DNA of 64,000 bases from Streptomyces olivochromogenes (lineage in GTDB: Bacteria; Actinomycetota; Actinomycetes; Streptomycetales; Streptomycetaceae): the NCBI RefSeq assembly GCF_021538895.1, contig NZ_JADDRL010000004.1, forward strand, positions 1-64,000, given 5' to 3'. The notes under the pieces were generated by a model. That model saw only the letters and a list, made by a program, of their open reading frames with translations, was not told the DNA's origin and searched no databases. A program made the translations under genes and the position numbers. Every line of letters starts with the position of its first letter. Position 1 is the stretch's first letter. Shown here piece by piece: positions 1-7,820 of the stretch.

Positions 1-793
1 CGGCGGTCAGGACGGCCGGGGCCGCGACGCCCAGCCGCGCGTACACGGACATCACGTCGTCCCGCGTCAGCCCGGCCACCGGGCTGTCCATCAGTACCCG
101 GCCGGCCCGCAGGCCGATGATCCGGTGCCCCCAGGAGAGCGCCAGGTCGACCTGGTGCAGGCTGCACAGCACGGTGAGCCGCTCCTCCTCGCCGATCTCC
201 TTGACCAGCCGCATGATCTGGGCCGAGGACTCCGGGTCGAGGGAGGCGACGGGCTCGTCGGCGAGCAGGATCTCCGGGCGCTGCATCAGCGCCCGGGCGA
301 CCGCCACCCGCTGCTGCTGCCCGCCGGAGAGGGTGTCCGCCCGCTGGAACGCCTGGTCGAGCAGGCCCACCCGGTCGAGGTGCCGCTGCGCCTCGCGCCG
401 TACCTCCCGCGGATAGCCGATCAGTCCGAGGCGCGGGCCGCGCAGCCGGCCGAGCGCGCCGGTGCACACGTTCTCCAGCACGGTGAGGCTGCCGACGAGG
501 TGGAACTGCTGGAAGACGAAGCCGACGCGGCGGCGCAGCCGGCGCAGGGCGGCCCCGTTTGCGCGGCCCACATCGGTGCCGAGGACGGTGACCGTGCCGG
601 CGGTGGCCCGCTGCAGCCCGTCCACATGACGCAGCAGCGTCGACTTGCCGGACCCGGAGAGCCCGAGCAGCACGACCATCTCCCCGGCCCGTACGCTCAG
701 CGAGACGTCGTCGAGCGCGCGCACATCGGAATCGAACTGCTTGCTGACGCCCTCGAATCGCACGACGGGTTCGGGAAGGTGGTCCGCGGTCAT
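1..793 (-). CDS. phnC: Phosphonate ABC transporter ATP-binding protein (partial)
   Basis: ATPase subunit that powers import of phosphonate or phosphite across the membrane. The frame opens at an ATG (793) and runs off the window with no stop, giving 264 visible residues; PhnC proteins are about this long, so only the extreme C-terminus is missing. Visible are Walker A GLSGSGKST (residues 44-52), the ABC signature LSGGQQQRVAVARAL, Walker B ILLADEP and the following SLD. It lies 126 bases downstream of the phnD binding-protein gene on the same strand, the usual phn order; a permease (phnE) would be expected beyond the window edge. The family assignment within phosphonate importers is inferred from that neighbour. 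Confidence 0.9.
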   Translation of the reverse strand, partial: MTADHLPEPVVRFEGVSKQFDSDVRALDDVSLSVRAGEMVVLLGLSGSGKSTLLRHVDGLQRATAGTVTVLGTDVGRANGAALRRLRRRVGFVFQQFHLVGSLTVLENVCTGALGRLRGPRLGLIGYPREVRREAQRHLDRVGLLDQAFQRADTLSGGQQQRVAVARALMQRPEILLADEPVASLDPESSAQIMRLVKEIGEEERLTVLCSLHQVDLALSWGHRIIGLRAGRVLMDSPVAGLTRDDVMSVYARLGVAAPAVLTA

Positions 794-919
794 GGGGTGC
801 TCCGACTCTTTTGTGAACTGAACTGCCGTAGGGAAAACCGGAATTGCGGGGCCATGGCCGCCGCAATCCCGGTCGTCCTCGTTATGCGTGACGGTGTGCG
901 CGGAATTCGGCCGCGTGGG

Positions 920-1879
920 TCAGGACTTCACGCACTGCTTGTCCTTGGTGATGTCGCAGACCTTGCGGACGCCGTCGTAGTCGGAGTCGTCGACCTTCGC
1001 GTAACCCCAGTCGCCGGCGTCGTTCACCTCGCACTTGCCGCTGCCCGGGCAGAATCCGTGGCTCTTGAGGTAGTCGACGTTGGCCATGTTCTGGAAGGCC
1101 TTGGCGATCTTCTCCTTGAGGCCGGCGTCGAGGTCGTCGCTGATCGCCACCGGGGAGCCGGGGATCATGTCCGACTTCCACACCGTGGTGATCTCGCCCT
1201 TCTTGAGCTGACCCTTTTCGATCAGCTGCTTGTCGACCATCGTGTCGTAGGCGAATCCGGCCTCGCACTGGCCGCTCTTCACCGCGAGCACGGAGGCGTC
1301 GTGGCCGCCGGCCATCACCGGGGTGATGCCCTTCTCCACGTCGACGCCGGCGGCCAGGAGCCCGGCGCGCGGGTAGAGGTAGCCGGAGGTGGAGTTGGGG
1401 TCGACGAAGCAGACCTTCTTGCCCTTGAAGCCCTTGAGGTCCTTGACCTTCGAGCCCGCCTTGACGATTCCGTAGGACTGGTAGCCGGGCTTCGCGCCCT
1501 TCGTCTCGACACCGGCGGCGACCGGAGTGGTCTTCACTCCGGAACTCTTCGCCTGCACGTAGGAGAACGGTCCGTACGCGGCGATCTGGATCTTTCCGGA
1601 ACGCTGGCCCTCGATGACGGCCGCGTAATTGGTGGCCTTCTGGAAGGTGATCTTCTTGCCGGTCTCCTTCTCCAGCAGCTTGATCACGGCCCCGTAGGAG
1701 GCCTGCAGGTCGGTGGAGTTCTCGGCGGGCACGGCGGCCATCACGAGAGTGTCGCCGCCCTTTCCGTCCGCCGACGTCGCGGACTTCGACGCGGCGCTTT
1801 CGCCGCAGCCGGCCAGGGTGAGTACGGAGGCGGCACCGAGGGCGAATACGCCGAGATTGCGCCGGTTCACAAGAAACAT
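920..1879 (-). CDS. phnD: Phosphonate/phosphite ABC transporter substrate-binding lipoprotein
   Basis: Extracytoplasmic solute receptor, 319 residues. The start is the ATG at 1879, preceded by GAGGAG; in-frame codons further upstream lack a ribosome site. The N-terminus has a basic region, a hydrophobic stretch and the lipobox LAGC, so it is predicted to be a lipid-anchored protein. The mature part carries the family's ligand-loop motif (VDPNSTSGYLYP) and ends in a segment with four cysteines (FCPGSGKCE and KVCDITKDKQC), which may form disulfides. It precedes phnC in the same orientation. Preference for phosphonate, phosphite or phosphate cannot be told from the sequence. Confidence 0.9.
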   Translation of the reverse strand: MFLVNRRNLGVFALGAASVLTLAGCGESAASKSATSADGKGGDTLVMAAVPAENSTDLQASYGAVIKLLEKETGKKITFQKATNYAAVIEGQRSGKIQIAAYGPFSYVQAKSSGVKTTPVAAGVETKGAKPGYQSYGIVKAGSKVKDLKGFKGKKVCFVDPNSTSGYLYPRAGLLAAGVDVEKGITPVMAGGHDASVLAVKSGQCEAGFAYDTMVDKQLIEKGQLKKGEITTVWKSDMIPGSPVAISDDLDAGLKEKIAKAFQNMANVDYLKSHGFCPGSGKCEVNDAGDWGYAKVDDSDYDGVRKVCDITKDKQCVKS

Positions 1880-2007
1880 GGTGTGGCTTCTCCTCAAACG
1901 GCCCGCGGGGGCGCCGCCGGAACGATTTTGAACGGCACCCAGGCTGAGTCCGGGGCGTGCCGGGGCGGAGAAGCGATGGTTGCGCTCTGTCGAACGGGTC
2001 CGGTCTC

Positions 2008-2133
2008 TTACGAGCACCCGACCGGACGAGTCACCACGAGCGGGGGCTTAAGTACCTCCGTGGAGTTCACGTAGGCGGCCACCAGGTCCAGGTCGAGGGC
2101 CTTGATCACCTCGGGGCCGCGGACCACACCGTC
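2008..2133 (-). pseudogene. Short coding-like remnant
   Basis: After the stop of the truncated gene ending at 2136, a different minus frame reads GVVRGPEVIKALDLDLVAAY and continues about 20 residues to a TAA at 2008-2010. The amino acid composition looks protein-like, but I recognise no family and there is no plausible start. It may be the tail of an older gene whose middle was lost, placed between the phn operon and the peptide cluster. Confidence 0.2.
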
Positions 2134-2135
2134 GG

Positions 2136-2395
2136 TCACCGGTTGATGTCGCAGGAGTGGACGGGGATGTCCGGGTAGGTCCGCGCGAGGTAGTGGGTGG
2201 TGTCGCCGAGGTGGCAGCCCGTCTCGACGATCACGTCGGGGCGTAGGCCTCGACCAGGCAGTCGAAGGCGACGGCCGCCTCGATGTCGAAACCGAAGGGG
2301 CCGCCGCCGTCGCTGAGCGGGAAGCTGCCGTCGAGCTGCCGCCCGCCCATGCGGTGCGTGCGGCAGAAGTGCTCGTAGACCCGCTCGTGCGTCAT
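2136..2395 (-). pseudogene. Truncated, frameshifted methyltransferase-like gene
   Basis: The ATG at 2395 overlaps the stop of the MFS gene (ATGA), so this was the last cistron of the operon. The first frame stops at 2231. A one-base shift in the G run at 2238-2241 restores a second frame reading DVIVETGCHLGDTTHYLART and then PDIPVHSCDIN, which resembles motif I and the acidic end of beta-strand 2 of class I SAM methyltransferases. That frame stops at 2136, so only about 86 residues survive. The missing C-terminal half suggests a real truncation as well as the shift. The exact enzyme class is uncertain. Confidence 0.6.
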
Positions 2396-3636
2396 CCGGA
2401 GGCTTCGCCCAGCGCCGGCTGTTTGCGGCGGACCGTGCGCAGCATCGACCACAGCGCGAACAGCAGCGGGATCGAGCCGGAGACGATCACCTGGTCGCGG
2501 CTCGTGACCAGGCTGTTCGGGGTGCCCAGCAGGAAGCCGAGGCCGATGCAGGACCGGGACAGGGCCTGGTAGCAGGCCCAGGCGCTGCCGTGCACCTCGG
2601 CGGGCACCTGGGTGTGCACCGCGTTGCGCAGACCGACGTTGCACACGCCGTTGCCGAAGCCGGCGAGCAGGAACAGCGGGAAGATCGCCGCCGCCATCGG
2701 GAGCAGCCCCGCGCACAGCAGGCCGAGGGAGATGCCGAGCACCCCGCCGAGGATGAGCGCGGTGTGCCGCCCCGACCAGCTCGCGCGGCCCGCCAGCAGC
2801 GCGCCCGGGATGGAGCCCAGCGCCCAGGTCGACAGGAACAGGCCGAACACGGTCTCGTTGCCGTGGGCGACGTCCCGCAGGTAGTAGACGCCCGCGACCC
2901 CCTCGATGCTGGTGGCCAGCATCGCCGCCGCCAGGGTGGCCAGCAGCGGTCCGACGACCGGCGCGGTGCGCAGCGCCTGGTAGCCGTCCGACAGTTTCGC
3001 GTCGGGCCGGCGGCCGATCGACACGTTCACCGAGCGGGGTACGGCGAGGGCCGTGCACCAGGCGAGGACGAGGAAGGAGACGCCGTCGGCGCCGAGCAGG
3101 AACGCCGTGCCCGACACGGAGTGCAGCAGGCCCGCCAGCGCCGGCCCGACCAGCCCGGCCGCCGAAAGACCGGCCGTGAGCCGGCTGTTGGCCCGGCTGG
3201 TGTGCTTCTCGCCCGCGACGACCGGGAGCATCTTGAAGCCGGCCGCCACCGACGCCACTCCGGCCAGCCCCGACACGGCGATGAGCCCGATCCTGAGGTG
3301 GAAGCCGTCGACCGCGGCGGCGGTGCCGAGGGACATCGCCTGGACCGCGAGGGCCCACAGGCACACGGACCGGGCGCTGACCCGGTCCACGAGGGACCCG
3401 ATGAACGGCGCGGCGACGACGGTGGGCAGCAGGTCGGCGAGGAACACCTCCGTGACACCCCAGCGCATGCCCTTGTCCGCCGCGTCCAGGACCATGCCGA
3501 GGGTGGCGAGCGAGTCGCCGACGCGGGAGAAGAGCGTTCCGGCGATCAGTACCAGGGCGGGCGCCGGAACGAGGGAATTCCGGCGCAGCGCGGCGAATGC
3601 CCCGAACGCCGTCTTCCGCGTCTTCTGCGTGTCCAA
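2392..3636 (-). CDS. MFS transporter, probable peptide exporter
   Basis: A 414-residue integral membrane protein with about 12 hydrophobic segments and the major-facilitator loop motif (GSLVDRVSARS) between helices 2 and 3, resembling drug-efflux MFS proteins. It sits in the RiPP-type operon, after the broken methyltransferase and overlapping the next broken gene. Export of the modified peptide or self-protection is inferred from this context only. The reading frame is intact, unlike its two neighbours. Confidence 0.85.
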   Translation of the reverse strand: MDTQKTRKTAFGAFAALRRNSLVPAPALVLIAGTLFSRVGDSLATLGMVLDAADKGMRWGVTEVFLADLLPTVVAAPFIGSLVDRVSARSVCLWALAVQAMSLGTAAAVDGFHLRIGLIAVSGLAGVASVAAGFKMLPVVAGEKHTSRANSRLTAGLSAAGLVGPALAGLLHSVSGTAFLLGADGVSFLVLAWCTALAVPRSVNVSIGRRPDAKLSDGYQALRTAPVVGPLLATLAAAMLATSIEGVAGVYYLRDVAHGNETVFGLFLSTWALGSIPGALLAGRASWSGRHTALILGGVLGISLGLLCAGLLPMAAAIFPLFLLAGFGNGVCNVGLRNAVHTQVPAEVHGSAWACYQALSRSCIGLGFLLGTPNSLVTSRDQVIVSGSIPLLFALWSMLRTVRRKQPALGEASG

Positions 3637-3691
3637 TCGAGTCCAATCCGTCCGCCTGCCAGGTCACTTCAAGGCCGAGCCGCGGAACAGA

Positions 3692-4539
3692 TTAGGTCTG
3701 CGTACGCAGCAGAAGGGCGTCCACCGGCCATCCGTGCGCACCACCGCCCGTCACCTCCATGGTGACCCGGTGTTCGTATGCGAGTCCCATTTTCTCGGCC
3801 ATGAGCCGTACTTCACCGGATGTCCACACGTGTTCTTCATGAATACCCATAACGCCCGGGAACGGATACGGGTCTCCCGCATGCGCCTCGATGAAGTAGT
3901 TGTGCCGCAAGTTCCGGGTGTCCGGAAGGAAGTCGACGCCGCGCCGGATGAGTCGCCTGTTGCCCCGCCGATCCTCGAACGAAACGGCGTCACACATTTC
4001 GCGCAGGTGGACAAAGCGCTTCAGGGACGACTCGTGGAAGGCGACGAGGACGACATGGCCGTCCGGGCGCACGGCGTCGCGCAGGTTCCGGATGACGTCC
4101 GGCGCGGCGGACTCGGAGGTGAAGGAGTTGAGCGTCACGTTGCCCAGCAGTGCGAGGTCCACCTCGCTTTTCGGCCAACCCGGGAGTCGAGGAGGTCGCC
4201 CGCGACGAACCGGGCCACCCCCGCGCACCGTTCGTGAAACCGCTCCCACGCCGACTGCGCGTTGTCGATACCCGTCAGATGAATGTCCGGAAAATGCCGG
4301 GCCAACGCGCTGATGATGCGCCCCTATCCGCAGCCGGCGTCCAGAACGGACCGGGCCGCGGTCATGTCGCACAGTTCGATGTACGCCGGCAGGTCCCAGG
4401 TCACCTGCCAGGCGGCCGGTTCCTCGAATTCGTAGAAAAGACCGGAGAAATATGACTGAACGGGGATCTCGGGGAAGTTCTCCAGGATTCCGGAGAACGG
4501 GCGGAAGAACCGGGACGGGGTGTGCACGGCGGCCGTCAT
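3692..4539 (-). pseudogene. SAM-dependent methyltransferase, broken by a stop and a frameshift
   Basis: Starts at an ATG (4539) that overlaps the stop of the preceding HExxH gene. The frame runs into motif I (VLDAGCG) and meets an in-frame TAG at 4324-4326. The same frame then continues with GRIISALARHFPDIHLTGID, clearly the rest of the Rossmann fold, until about 4180. There a one-base shift, within the C run near 4183-4186, moves it into the frame that ends at 3692 (VDLALLGNVTLNSF ... VDALLLRTQT). The restored product would be about 282 residues. Two independent lesions make a true pseudogene more likely than one sequencing error, although TAG readthrough or sequence errors are not excluded. 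Confidence 0.8.
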
Positions 4540-5627
4540 GCGACGGCCGCCGCCCGGGACGCGAAGCGGTGGACCTGGTCGAGCGCGTCCGCCCGGTAGG
4601 GGCCCTCCGTGTCCCGGCCCTGAGCCCGCAGGGTCTCCCGGTGGGCGTCCATCACCGACGCGATCCAGTCGACCATCGCCCGTGCGTCCGGGCCGAGGGC
4701 CGAGCGCACCACCTCGCTGCGCGCCGCCGTGTCGAAGAACTGGGCCCGCTGCCAGTACTCGGTGAGCAGCCCGTCGCACACGTCACGGTCGGCCAGGCCG
4801 GCCGCCCGCACGCTCAGCAGCAACTCCAGCAGGTGCGCGTACACATGGATCGTCGACAGGATGCGCAGACAGTCCATCCGGCGGCGTTCGCCCGCGACCG
4901 GGTTCCACGGGATGCCGAACACCGCGCCGCTCAGATGGTTGTGGTCGGGCCGCACGAGCCGGCGGCAGACCAGCAGGTCGTAGAACTTCTGGTGGGCGGC
5001 CTCGTGCAGGATCGCGTCCGCCGTCCTCAACGCCCCCGCGAGCACCTGGGTGTTGAGGACGGACACGAACGGGGCCGGGACGATGAACGCCGACTCGACG
5101 ATGCTGTCCTCGATCAGCACCGCGCCGCGCACGGACGACACGATCGAGAGGCCGAACTCCCCGAGCGCCTCCGTGATGAGCCCGAGTCCGCGTTCGACGG
5201 CGGCGGCGTGCGCGAGAGTCGCGGCCACATAGGTGTGCGGCACCGCGAGGTCCGCGCTGATCACCCTCCGCAGGGCCCGGCCGCCGGCGCTCGCCGACCA
5301 GTCGGTGGCGAGGGCGTAGCGGTGACCGGACAGCACCAGCTCGGTGACCGGCGCGACCGGGGCGAGCAGGGCCGTGCCGCTGCGCAGGGCGGCCGCCGCC
5401 TCCTCGGGGTCCTTGCGGGTGTGCAGGGAGCGGAAGGCGTCCAGGGTCGTGGCGCGCGCGACGCTCTGCGCGACGAGCGGTGCACCCGGTGGCGGACACG
5501 GGGGACGCAGTCCCGTGTGGGCGTGCAGCAGTTCGGCCGCGACGTCCGAGAAGGCCGCCATGTCGGCGTTGATGTCCGCCGCCGAACCGAAGGGACCGCT
5601 GCCGAGAAGATGCCGTGCCTGGGCCAT
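4536..5627 (-). CDS. HExxH-motif peptide-modification enzyme B
   Basis: A 363-residue protein with HEAAH at 208-212 inside AILHEAAHQKFYDLLV, and HVYAHL at 261-266. Its paralogue upstream (6235-7305) has both elements (HESLH and HVYVHL). This matches the HExxH-motif family found in RiPP clusters, members of which I recall being reported as iron/2-oxoglutarate-dependent peptide beta-hydroxylases rather than metalloproteases. The start is set at the ATG at 5627, because residues coded upstream are Arg/Pro-rich non-homologous sequence; the ribosome site (GAGGGG) is moderate. It lies 149 bases after the precursor gene and overlaps the methyltransferase pseudogene by four bases. Substrate: presumably the peptide encoded at 5777-5908. 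Confidence 0.75.
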   Translation of the reverse strand: MAQARHLLGSGPFGSAADINADMAAFSDVAAELLHAHTGLRPPCPPPGAPLVAQSVARATTLDAFRSLHTRKDPEEAAAALRSGTALLAPVAPVTELVLSGHRYALATDWSASAGGRALRRVISADLAVPHTYVAATLAHAAAVERGLGLITEALGEFGLSIVSSVRGAVLIEDSIVESAFIVPAPFVSVLNTQVLAGALRTADAILHEAAHQKFYDLLVCRRLVRPDHNHLSGAVFGIPWNPVAGERRRMDCLRILSTIHVYAHLLELLLSVRAAGLADRDVCDGLLTEYWQRAQFFDTAARSEVVRSALGPDARAMVDWIASVMDAHRETLRAQGRDTEGPYRADALDQVHRFASRAAAVA

Positions 5628-5776
5628 GTCCTGCCCCTCGCCTCGTGGAGGAAGCCTCCTGGGTGGGTGCCGCCGCCCGTGGCGGCGCCGACGGGGCGCC
5701 ACCGCGAGACGGGACGGATCACCGGGGTCGGTGCGTCCGGCGGCCCGCGGCCTGCCGGCTCACCCGTCGGCCGCGG

Positions 5777-5908
5777 TCAGCTGACCGCCGGGTACTGCGC
5801 CTGGATCTCGGGGATGACGGGGCTGGTGGAGCCGACCTCCTCCTCGGCGTCCGCGGCCGGCTCGGCCGGCTGCTCGACGTCGATCTTGGACTTGTCCTCG
5901 GAACTCAC
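5777..5908 (-). CDS. Putative RiPP precursor peptide, 43 residues
   Basis: Starts at a GTG three bases after the stop of the PqqD-like gene, with a GGAGG about eight bases upstream. The N-terminal part (residues 2-24) is acidic and Ala/Glu-rich, ending DAEEEVG, as expected for a leader peptide. The C-terminal GSTSPVIPEIQAQYPAVS is uncharged except for one Glu and rich in Pro, Ile, Val and Ser, a plausible core. The gene sits between a PqqD-like leader-binding protein and an HExxH enzyme, the usual place for a precursor. No cysteines are present, so thioether, disulfide or azoline chemistry from Cys is not expected; hydroxylation of Ile, Val, Pro or Gln side chains is possible. Cleavage site unknown. 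Confidence 0.7.
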   Translation of the reverse strand: MSSEDKSKIDVEQPAEPAADAEEEVGSTSPVIPEIQAQYPAVS

Positions 5909-5911
5909 GGG

Positions 5912-6238
5912 TCACGCCTCCTCCCGTACGGGGATCCCCTGCCGCGACAGCGCACGGGGCGGCGCGGGGGCAGGGAGCTCTTCGAGGAGGCCCGCGCCGG
6001 CCAGGTCGCGCGCCCGGTGCGCGAGTTCCCGCCGGGCGTCGAGGACGTCCTTCTTCCGCAACTGCGCGTACCGGGCCACCAGTTCGTCCCCGATGAGGCC
6101 GCTCTCGAACAGCTTGAGCAGCAGGACGGAACCGGCGTCGATCTGCAGCACCCTCACCGGTGTCGTGGTGAAGACGAGGAACCTGCCCCTGATGCTCAGC
6201 GGGCGGTACTGAATGCCTTCCGCAAGCTTGTAGTTCAC
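5912..6238 (-). CDS. PqqD-like RiPP recognition element protein
   Basis: A 108-residue protein starting at a GTG (6238) that overlaps the stop of the HExxH enzyme upstream. It follows the PqqD pattern: an N-terminal beta-hairpin region (GRFLVFTTTPVRVLQIDAGS), then helices (LLLKLFESGLIGDELVARYA ... DVLDARRELAHRARDL) and a final GLLEEL. PqqD-like domains bind the leader of a precursor peptide and bring it to the modifying enzymes. It is tightly coupled to both HExxH-A and the precursor. The Pro-rich tail (about residues 92-108) is not part of the domain. Similarity is judged by eye. Confidence 0.7.
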   Translation of the reverse strand: MNYKLAEGIQYRPLSIRGRFLVFTTTPVRVLQIDAGSVLLLKLFESGLIGDELVARYAQLRKKDVLDARRELAHRARDLAGAGLLEELPAPAPPRALSRQGIPVREEA

Positions 6239-7305
6239 GTGTGCACCTCGGGCTGTGATGTGGCCTGCCAGGTCTGGAGGTTGCCGACGAGGCCCGCGGG
6301 CAGCGCGTCGCGGAGGACGGCCAGCATGCGGGTGAGCTCCCGGTGCAGCACCAGTCCGTCCGGGCCGAACTCGCGGCGCACGCTGTCGAGTTCGAGGGAG
6401 CCGAGGAGGAAGCCGCCCCGCTCCACCGCCGTGGTGAGTCTCCTGCGTACGGTCTGCGGGTCGCAGCCGGTGCGCTCCGGGTGTCCGGCGCGCAGCGCGG
6501 TCGCGTGCAGTACGGCGAGATGGACGTAGACGTGCGCGGCGCAGATGACACGGCCGGCGTTGAACCACCGCGGAGTCGCGTAGGCGAGGCTCCATGGCAG
6601 CAGGACGCGTGCACTGTGCTCGTCGGTGTAGACGGGCCGCATGAGCCGGCGGGTCAGGCGCAGTACGGCCATCTTCTCGTGCAGCGATTCGTGCAGGAGG
6701 GCGTCCGCGAGACCGAGCGTGTCCCCGTGCACCGTGGCGGCGGAGACGAAGACGGTTTCGGGCACCTGCGTGAGATAGAGACTGGGAATGGGCGAGTCGA
6801 GAACGACGATCTGGTGCACGAACGGCAGGACGCTGGCCGCGATTTCCGGAACCAGTTCGTCGAGCAGCAGCATCGCCCGGGAGATCCGTATTTCGTCGTC
6901 CGGTGTCACCTGGGACGGCCGGGCGTGTTCCCCGATTCCCTGCCGAGCCATGGCCGAGACGAAAAGCCGCTCGAACTCGGCTCCGGCGGAATCGTGAATC
7001 CAGTCCCGGGCGTGAATCCAGCATTCCGGTGCCGCCTGGACGCGCAGCGCGGTGGAGCCGTACGCCGTCCATTTCCGCAACGCCGGAATACCCTGCTCCG
7101 CACCGGCGAGTTGCCGGTCGAGGGCGCAACGCCTCAGGCAGACCGGTATCCGGTCGCCCTCGGCGGCGAGCCGTAGCTCCAGTGGATCGTCGAGTCCGGT
7201 GGCCCTGGCCGCACCCGAATAAAGGACGTCCCGGTCGGACAGGAGGGCGGCGGCATCGGCGACGACACCGGTCGTGGCCCAGGTGATGACGTCGCTCGTA
7301 GGCAT
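6235..7305 (-). CDS. HExxH-motif peptide-modification enzyme A
   Basis: First gene of the RiPP-type operon, 356 residues, starting at an ATG with no coding sequence upstream. HESLH lies at 205-209 (ALLHESLHEKM) and HVYVHL at 258-263; both are shared with enzyme B, so the two are diverged paralogues with the same active-site layout. Family knowledge: HExxH proteins of this type occur beside PqqD-like domains and short precursors, and some are peptide beta-hydroxylases. Two copies suggest that two positions, or two steps, of one peptide are modified. A classical zinc protease cannot be excluded from HExxH alone, but there is no signal peptide or pro-region. Confidence 0.75.
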   Translation of the reverse strand: MPTSDVITWATTGVVADAAALLSDRDVLYSGAARATGLDDPLELRLAAEGDRIPVCLRRCALDRQLAGAEQGIPALRKWTAYGSTALRVQAAPECWIHARDWIHDSAGAEFERLFVSAMARQGIGEHARPSQVTPDDEIRISRAMLLLDELVPEIAASVLPFVHQIVVLDSPIPSLYLTQVPETVFVSAATVHGDTLGLADALLHESLHEKMAVLRLTRRLMRPVYTDEHSARVLLPWSLAYATPRWFNAGRVICAAHVYVHLAVLHATALRAGHPERTGCDPQTVRRRLTTAVERGGFLLGSLELDSVRREFGPDGLVLHRELTRMLAVLRDALPAGLVGNLQTWQATSQPEVHT

Positions 7306-7820
7306 GAAATCCGCCCATCCCGTAGGCTTTTGTTTCCGGACCCTTCGCCCCCTGTTCCCCCATATTCTCCGCAGCTTTATCCGAGCATGTCAACGACCGT
7401 TCTGGACGCCTAACTCCCGGTCCAGCGACGCTCCAGGCGCATTCGACCCGCGGTAATGCGAGCGGCTCCGGACGGTCGAAAACCAGGTGACCCGGCGGTG
7501 TCCGTCTTCCTACACTCGCCCCACAGCGCACCGCCGCCACGCGGCGGGTGCGCCGTCATGACCAGGAGTGGGACGAGTGAGGGGAGCAGACCGTGCGTGA
7601 CCGCACCGCTGTCGCCGTTCCCCGTGCCCGGTACGAGGTGATCCTGGTGTCCTCGTCCGCCCGGTGCCCGCTGCGCGGCCGGCACCGGACCCCCGTGACG
7701 CCCGCCTGACCCCACCGTGTCAGGTACGGCGACGCCTGCCGGCAACCCGTCAGGCGGCCGCTGCGCACGGGACATCGCGCCGCCCTTTTCCGGAAACCCT
7801 CCTCGAAAGGCGATCGGGCC
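7306..7820. other. Divergent intergenic region
   Basis: 515 bases between the peptide operon and the EF-G paralogue, so promoters for both must lie here. I see an imperfect GC-rich hairpin at 7526-7553 (GCGCACCGCCGC paired with GCGGCGGGTGCGC, one bulge). There is also a possible small upstream frame, GTG 7593 to TGA 7709 (38 codons), preceded by GAGGGGAGC. No convincing -35/-10 pair was found. The small frame is close enough to the EF-G start to be a leader peptide, but nothing about its sequence is decisive. Confidence 0.35.

Noticed and set aside
125..2074. Very long plus-strand open frame (649 codons) across the phn region
   Set aside because: It is antisense to phnC and phnD, has GC-biased low-information composition, and lacks a recognisable domain; it reflects codon bias of the opposite strand.
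6235..7305. Secreted zinc metalloprotease
   Set aside because: The HExxH protein lacks a signal peptide and pro-region, and its pairing with a PqqD-like domain and a short precursor fits peptide modification better.
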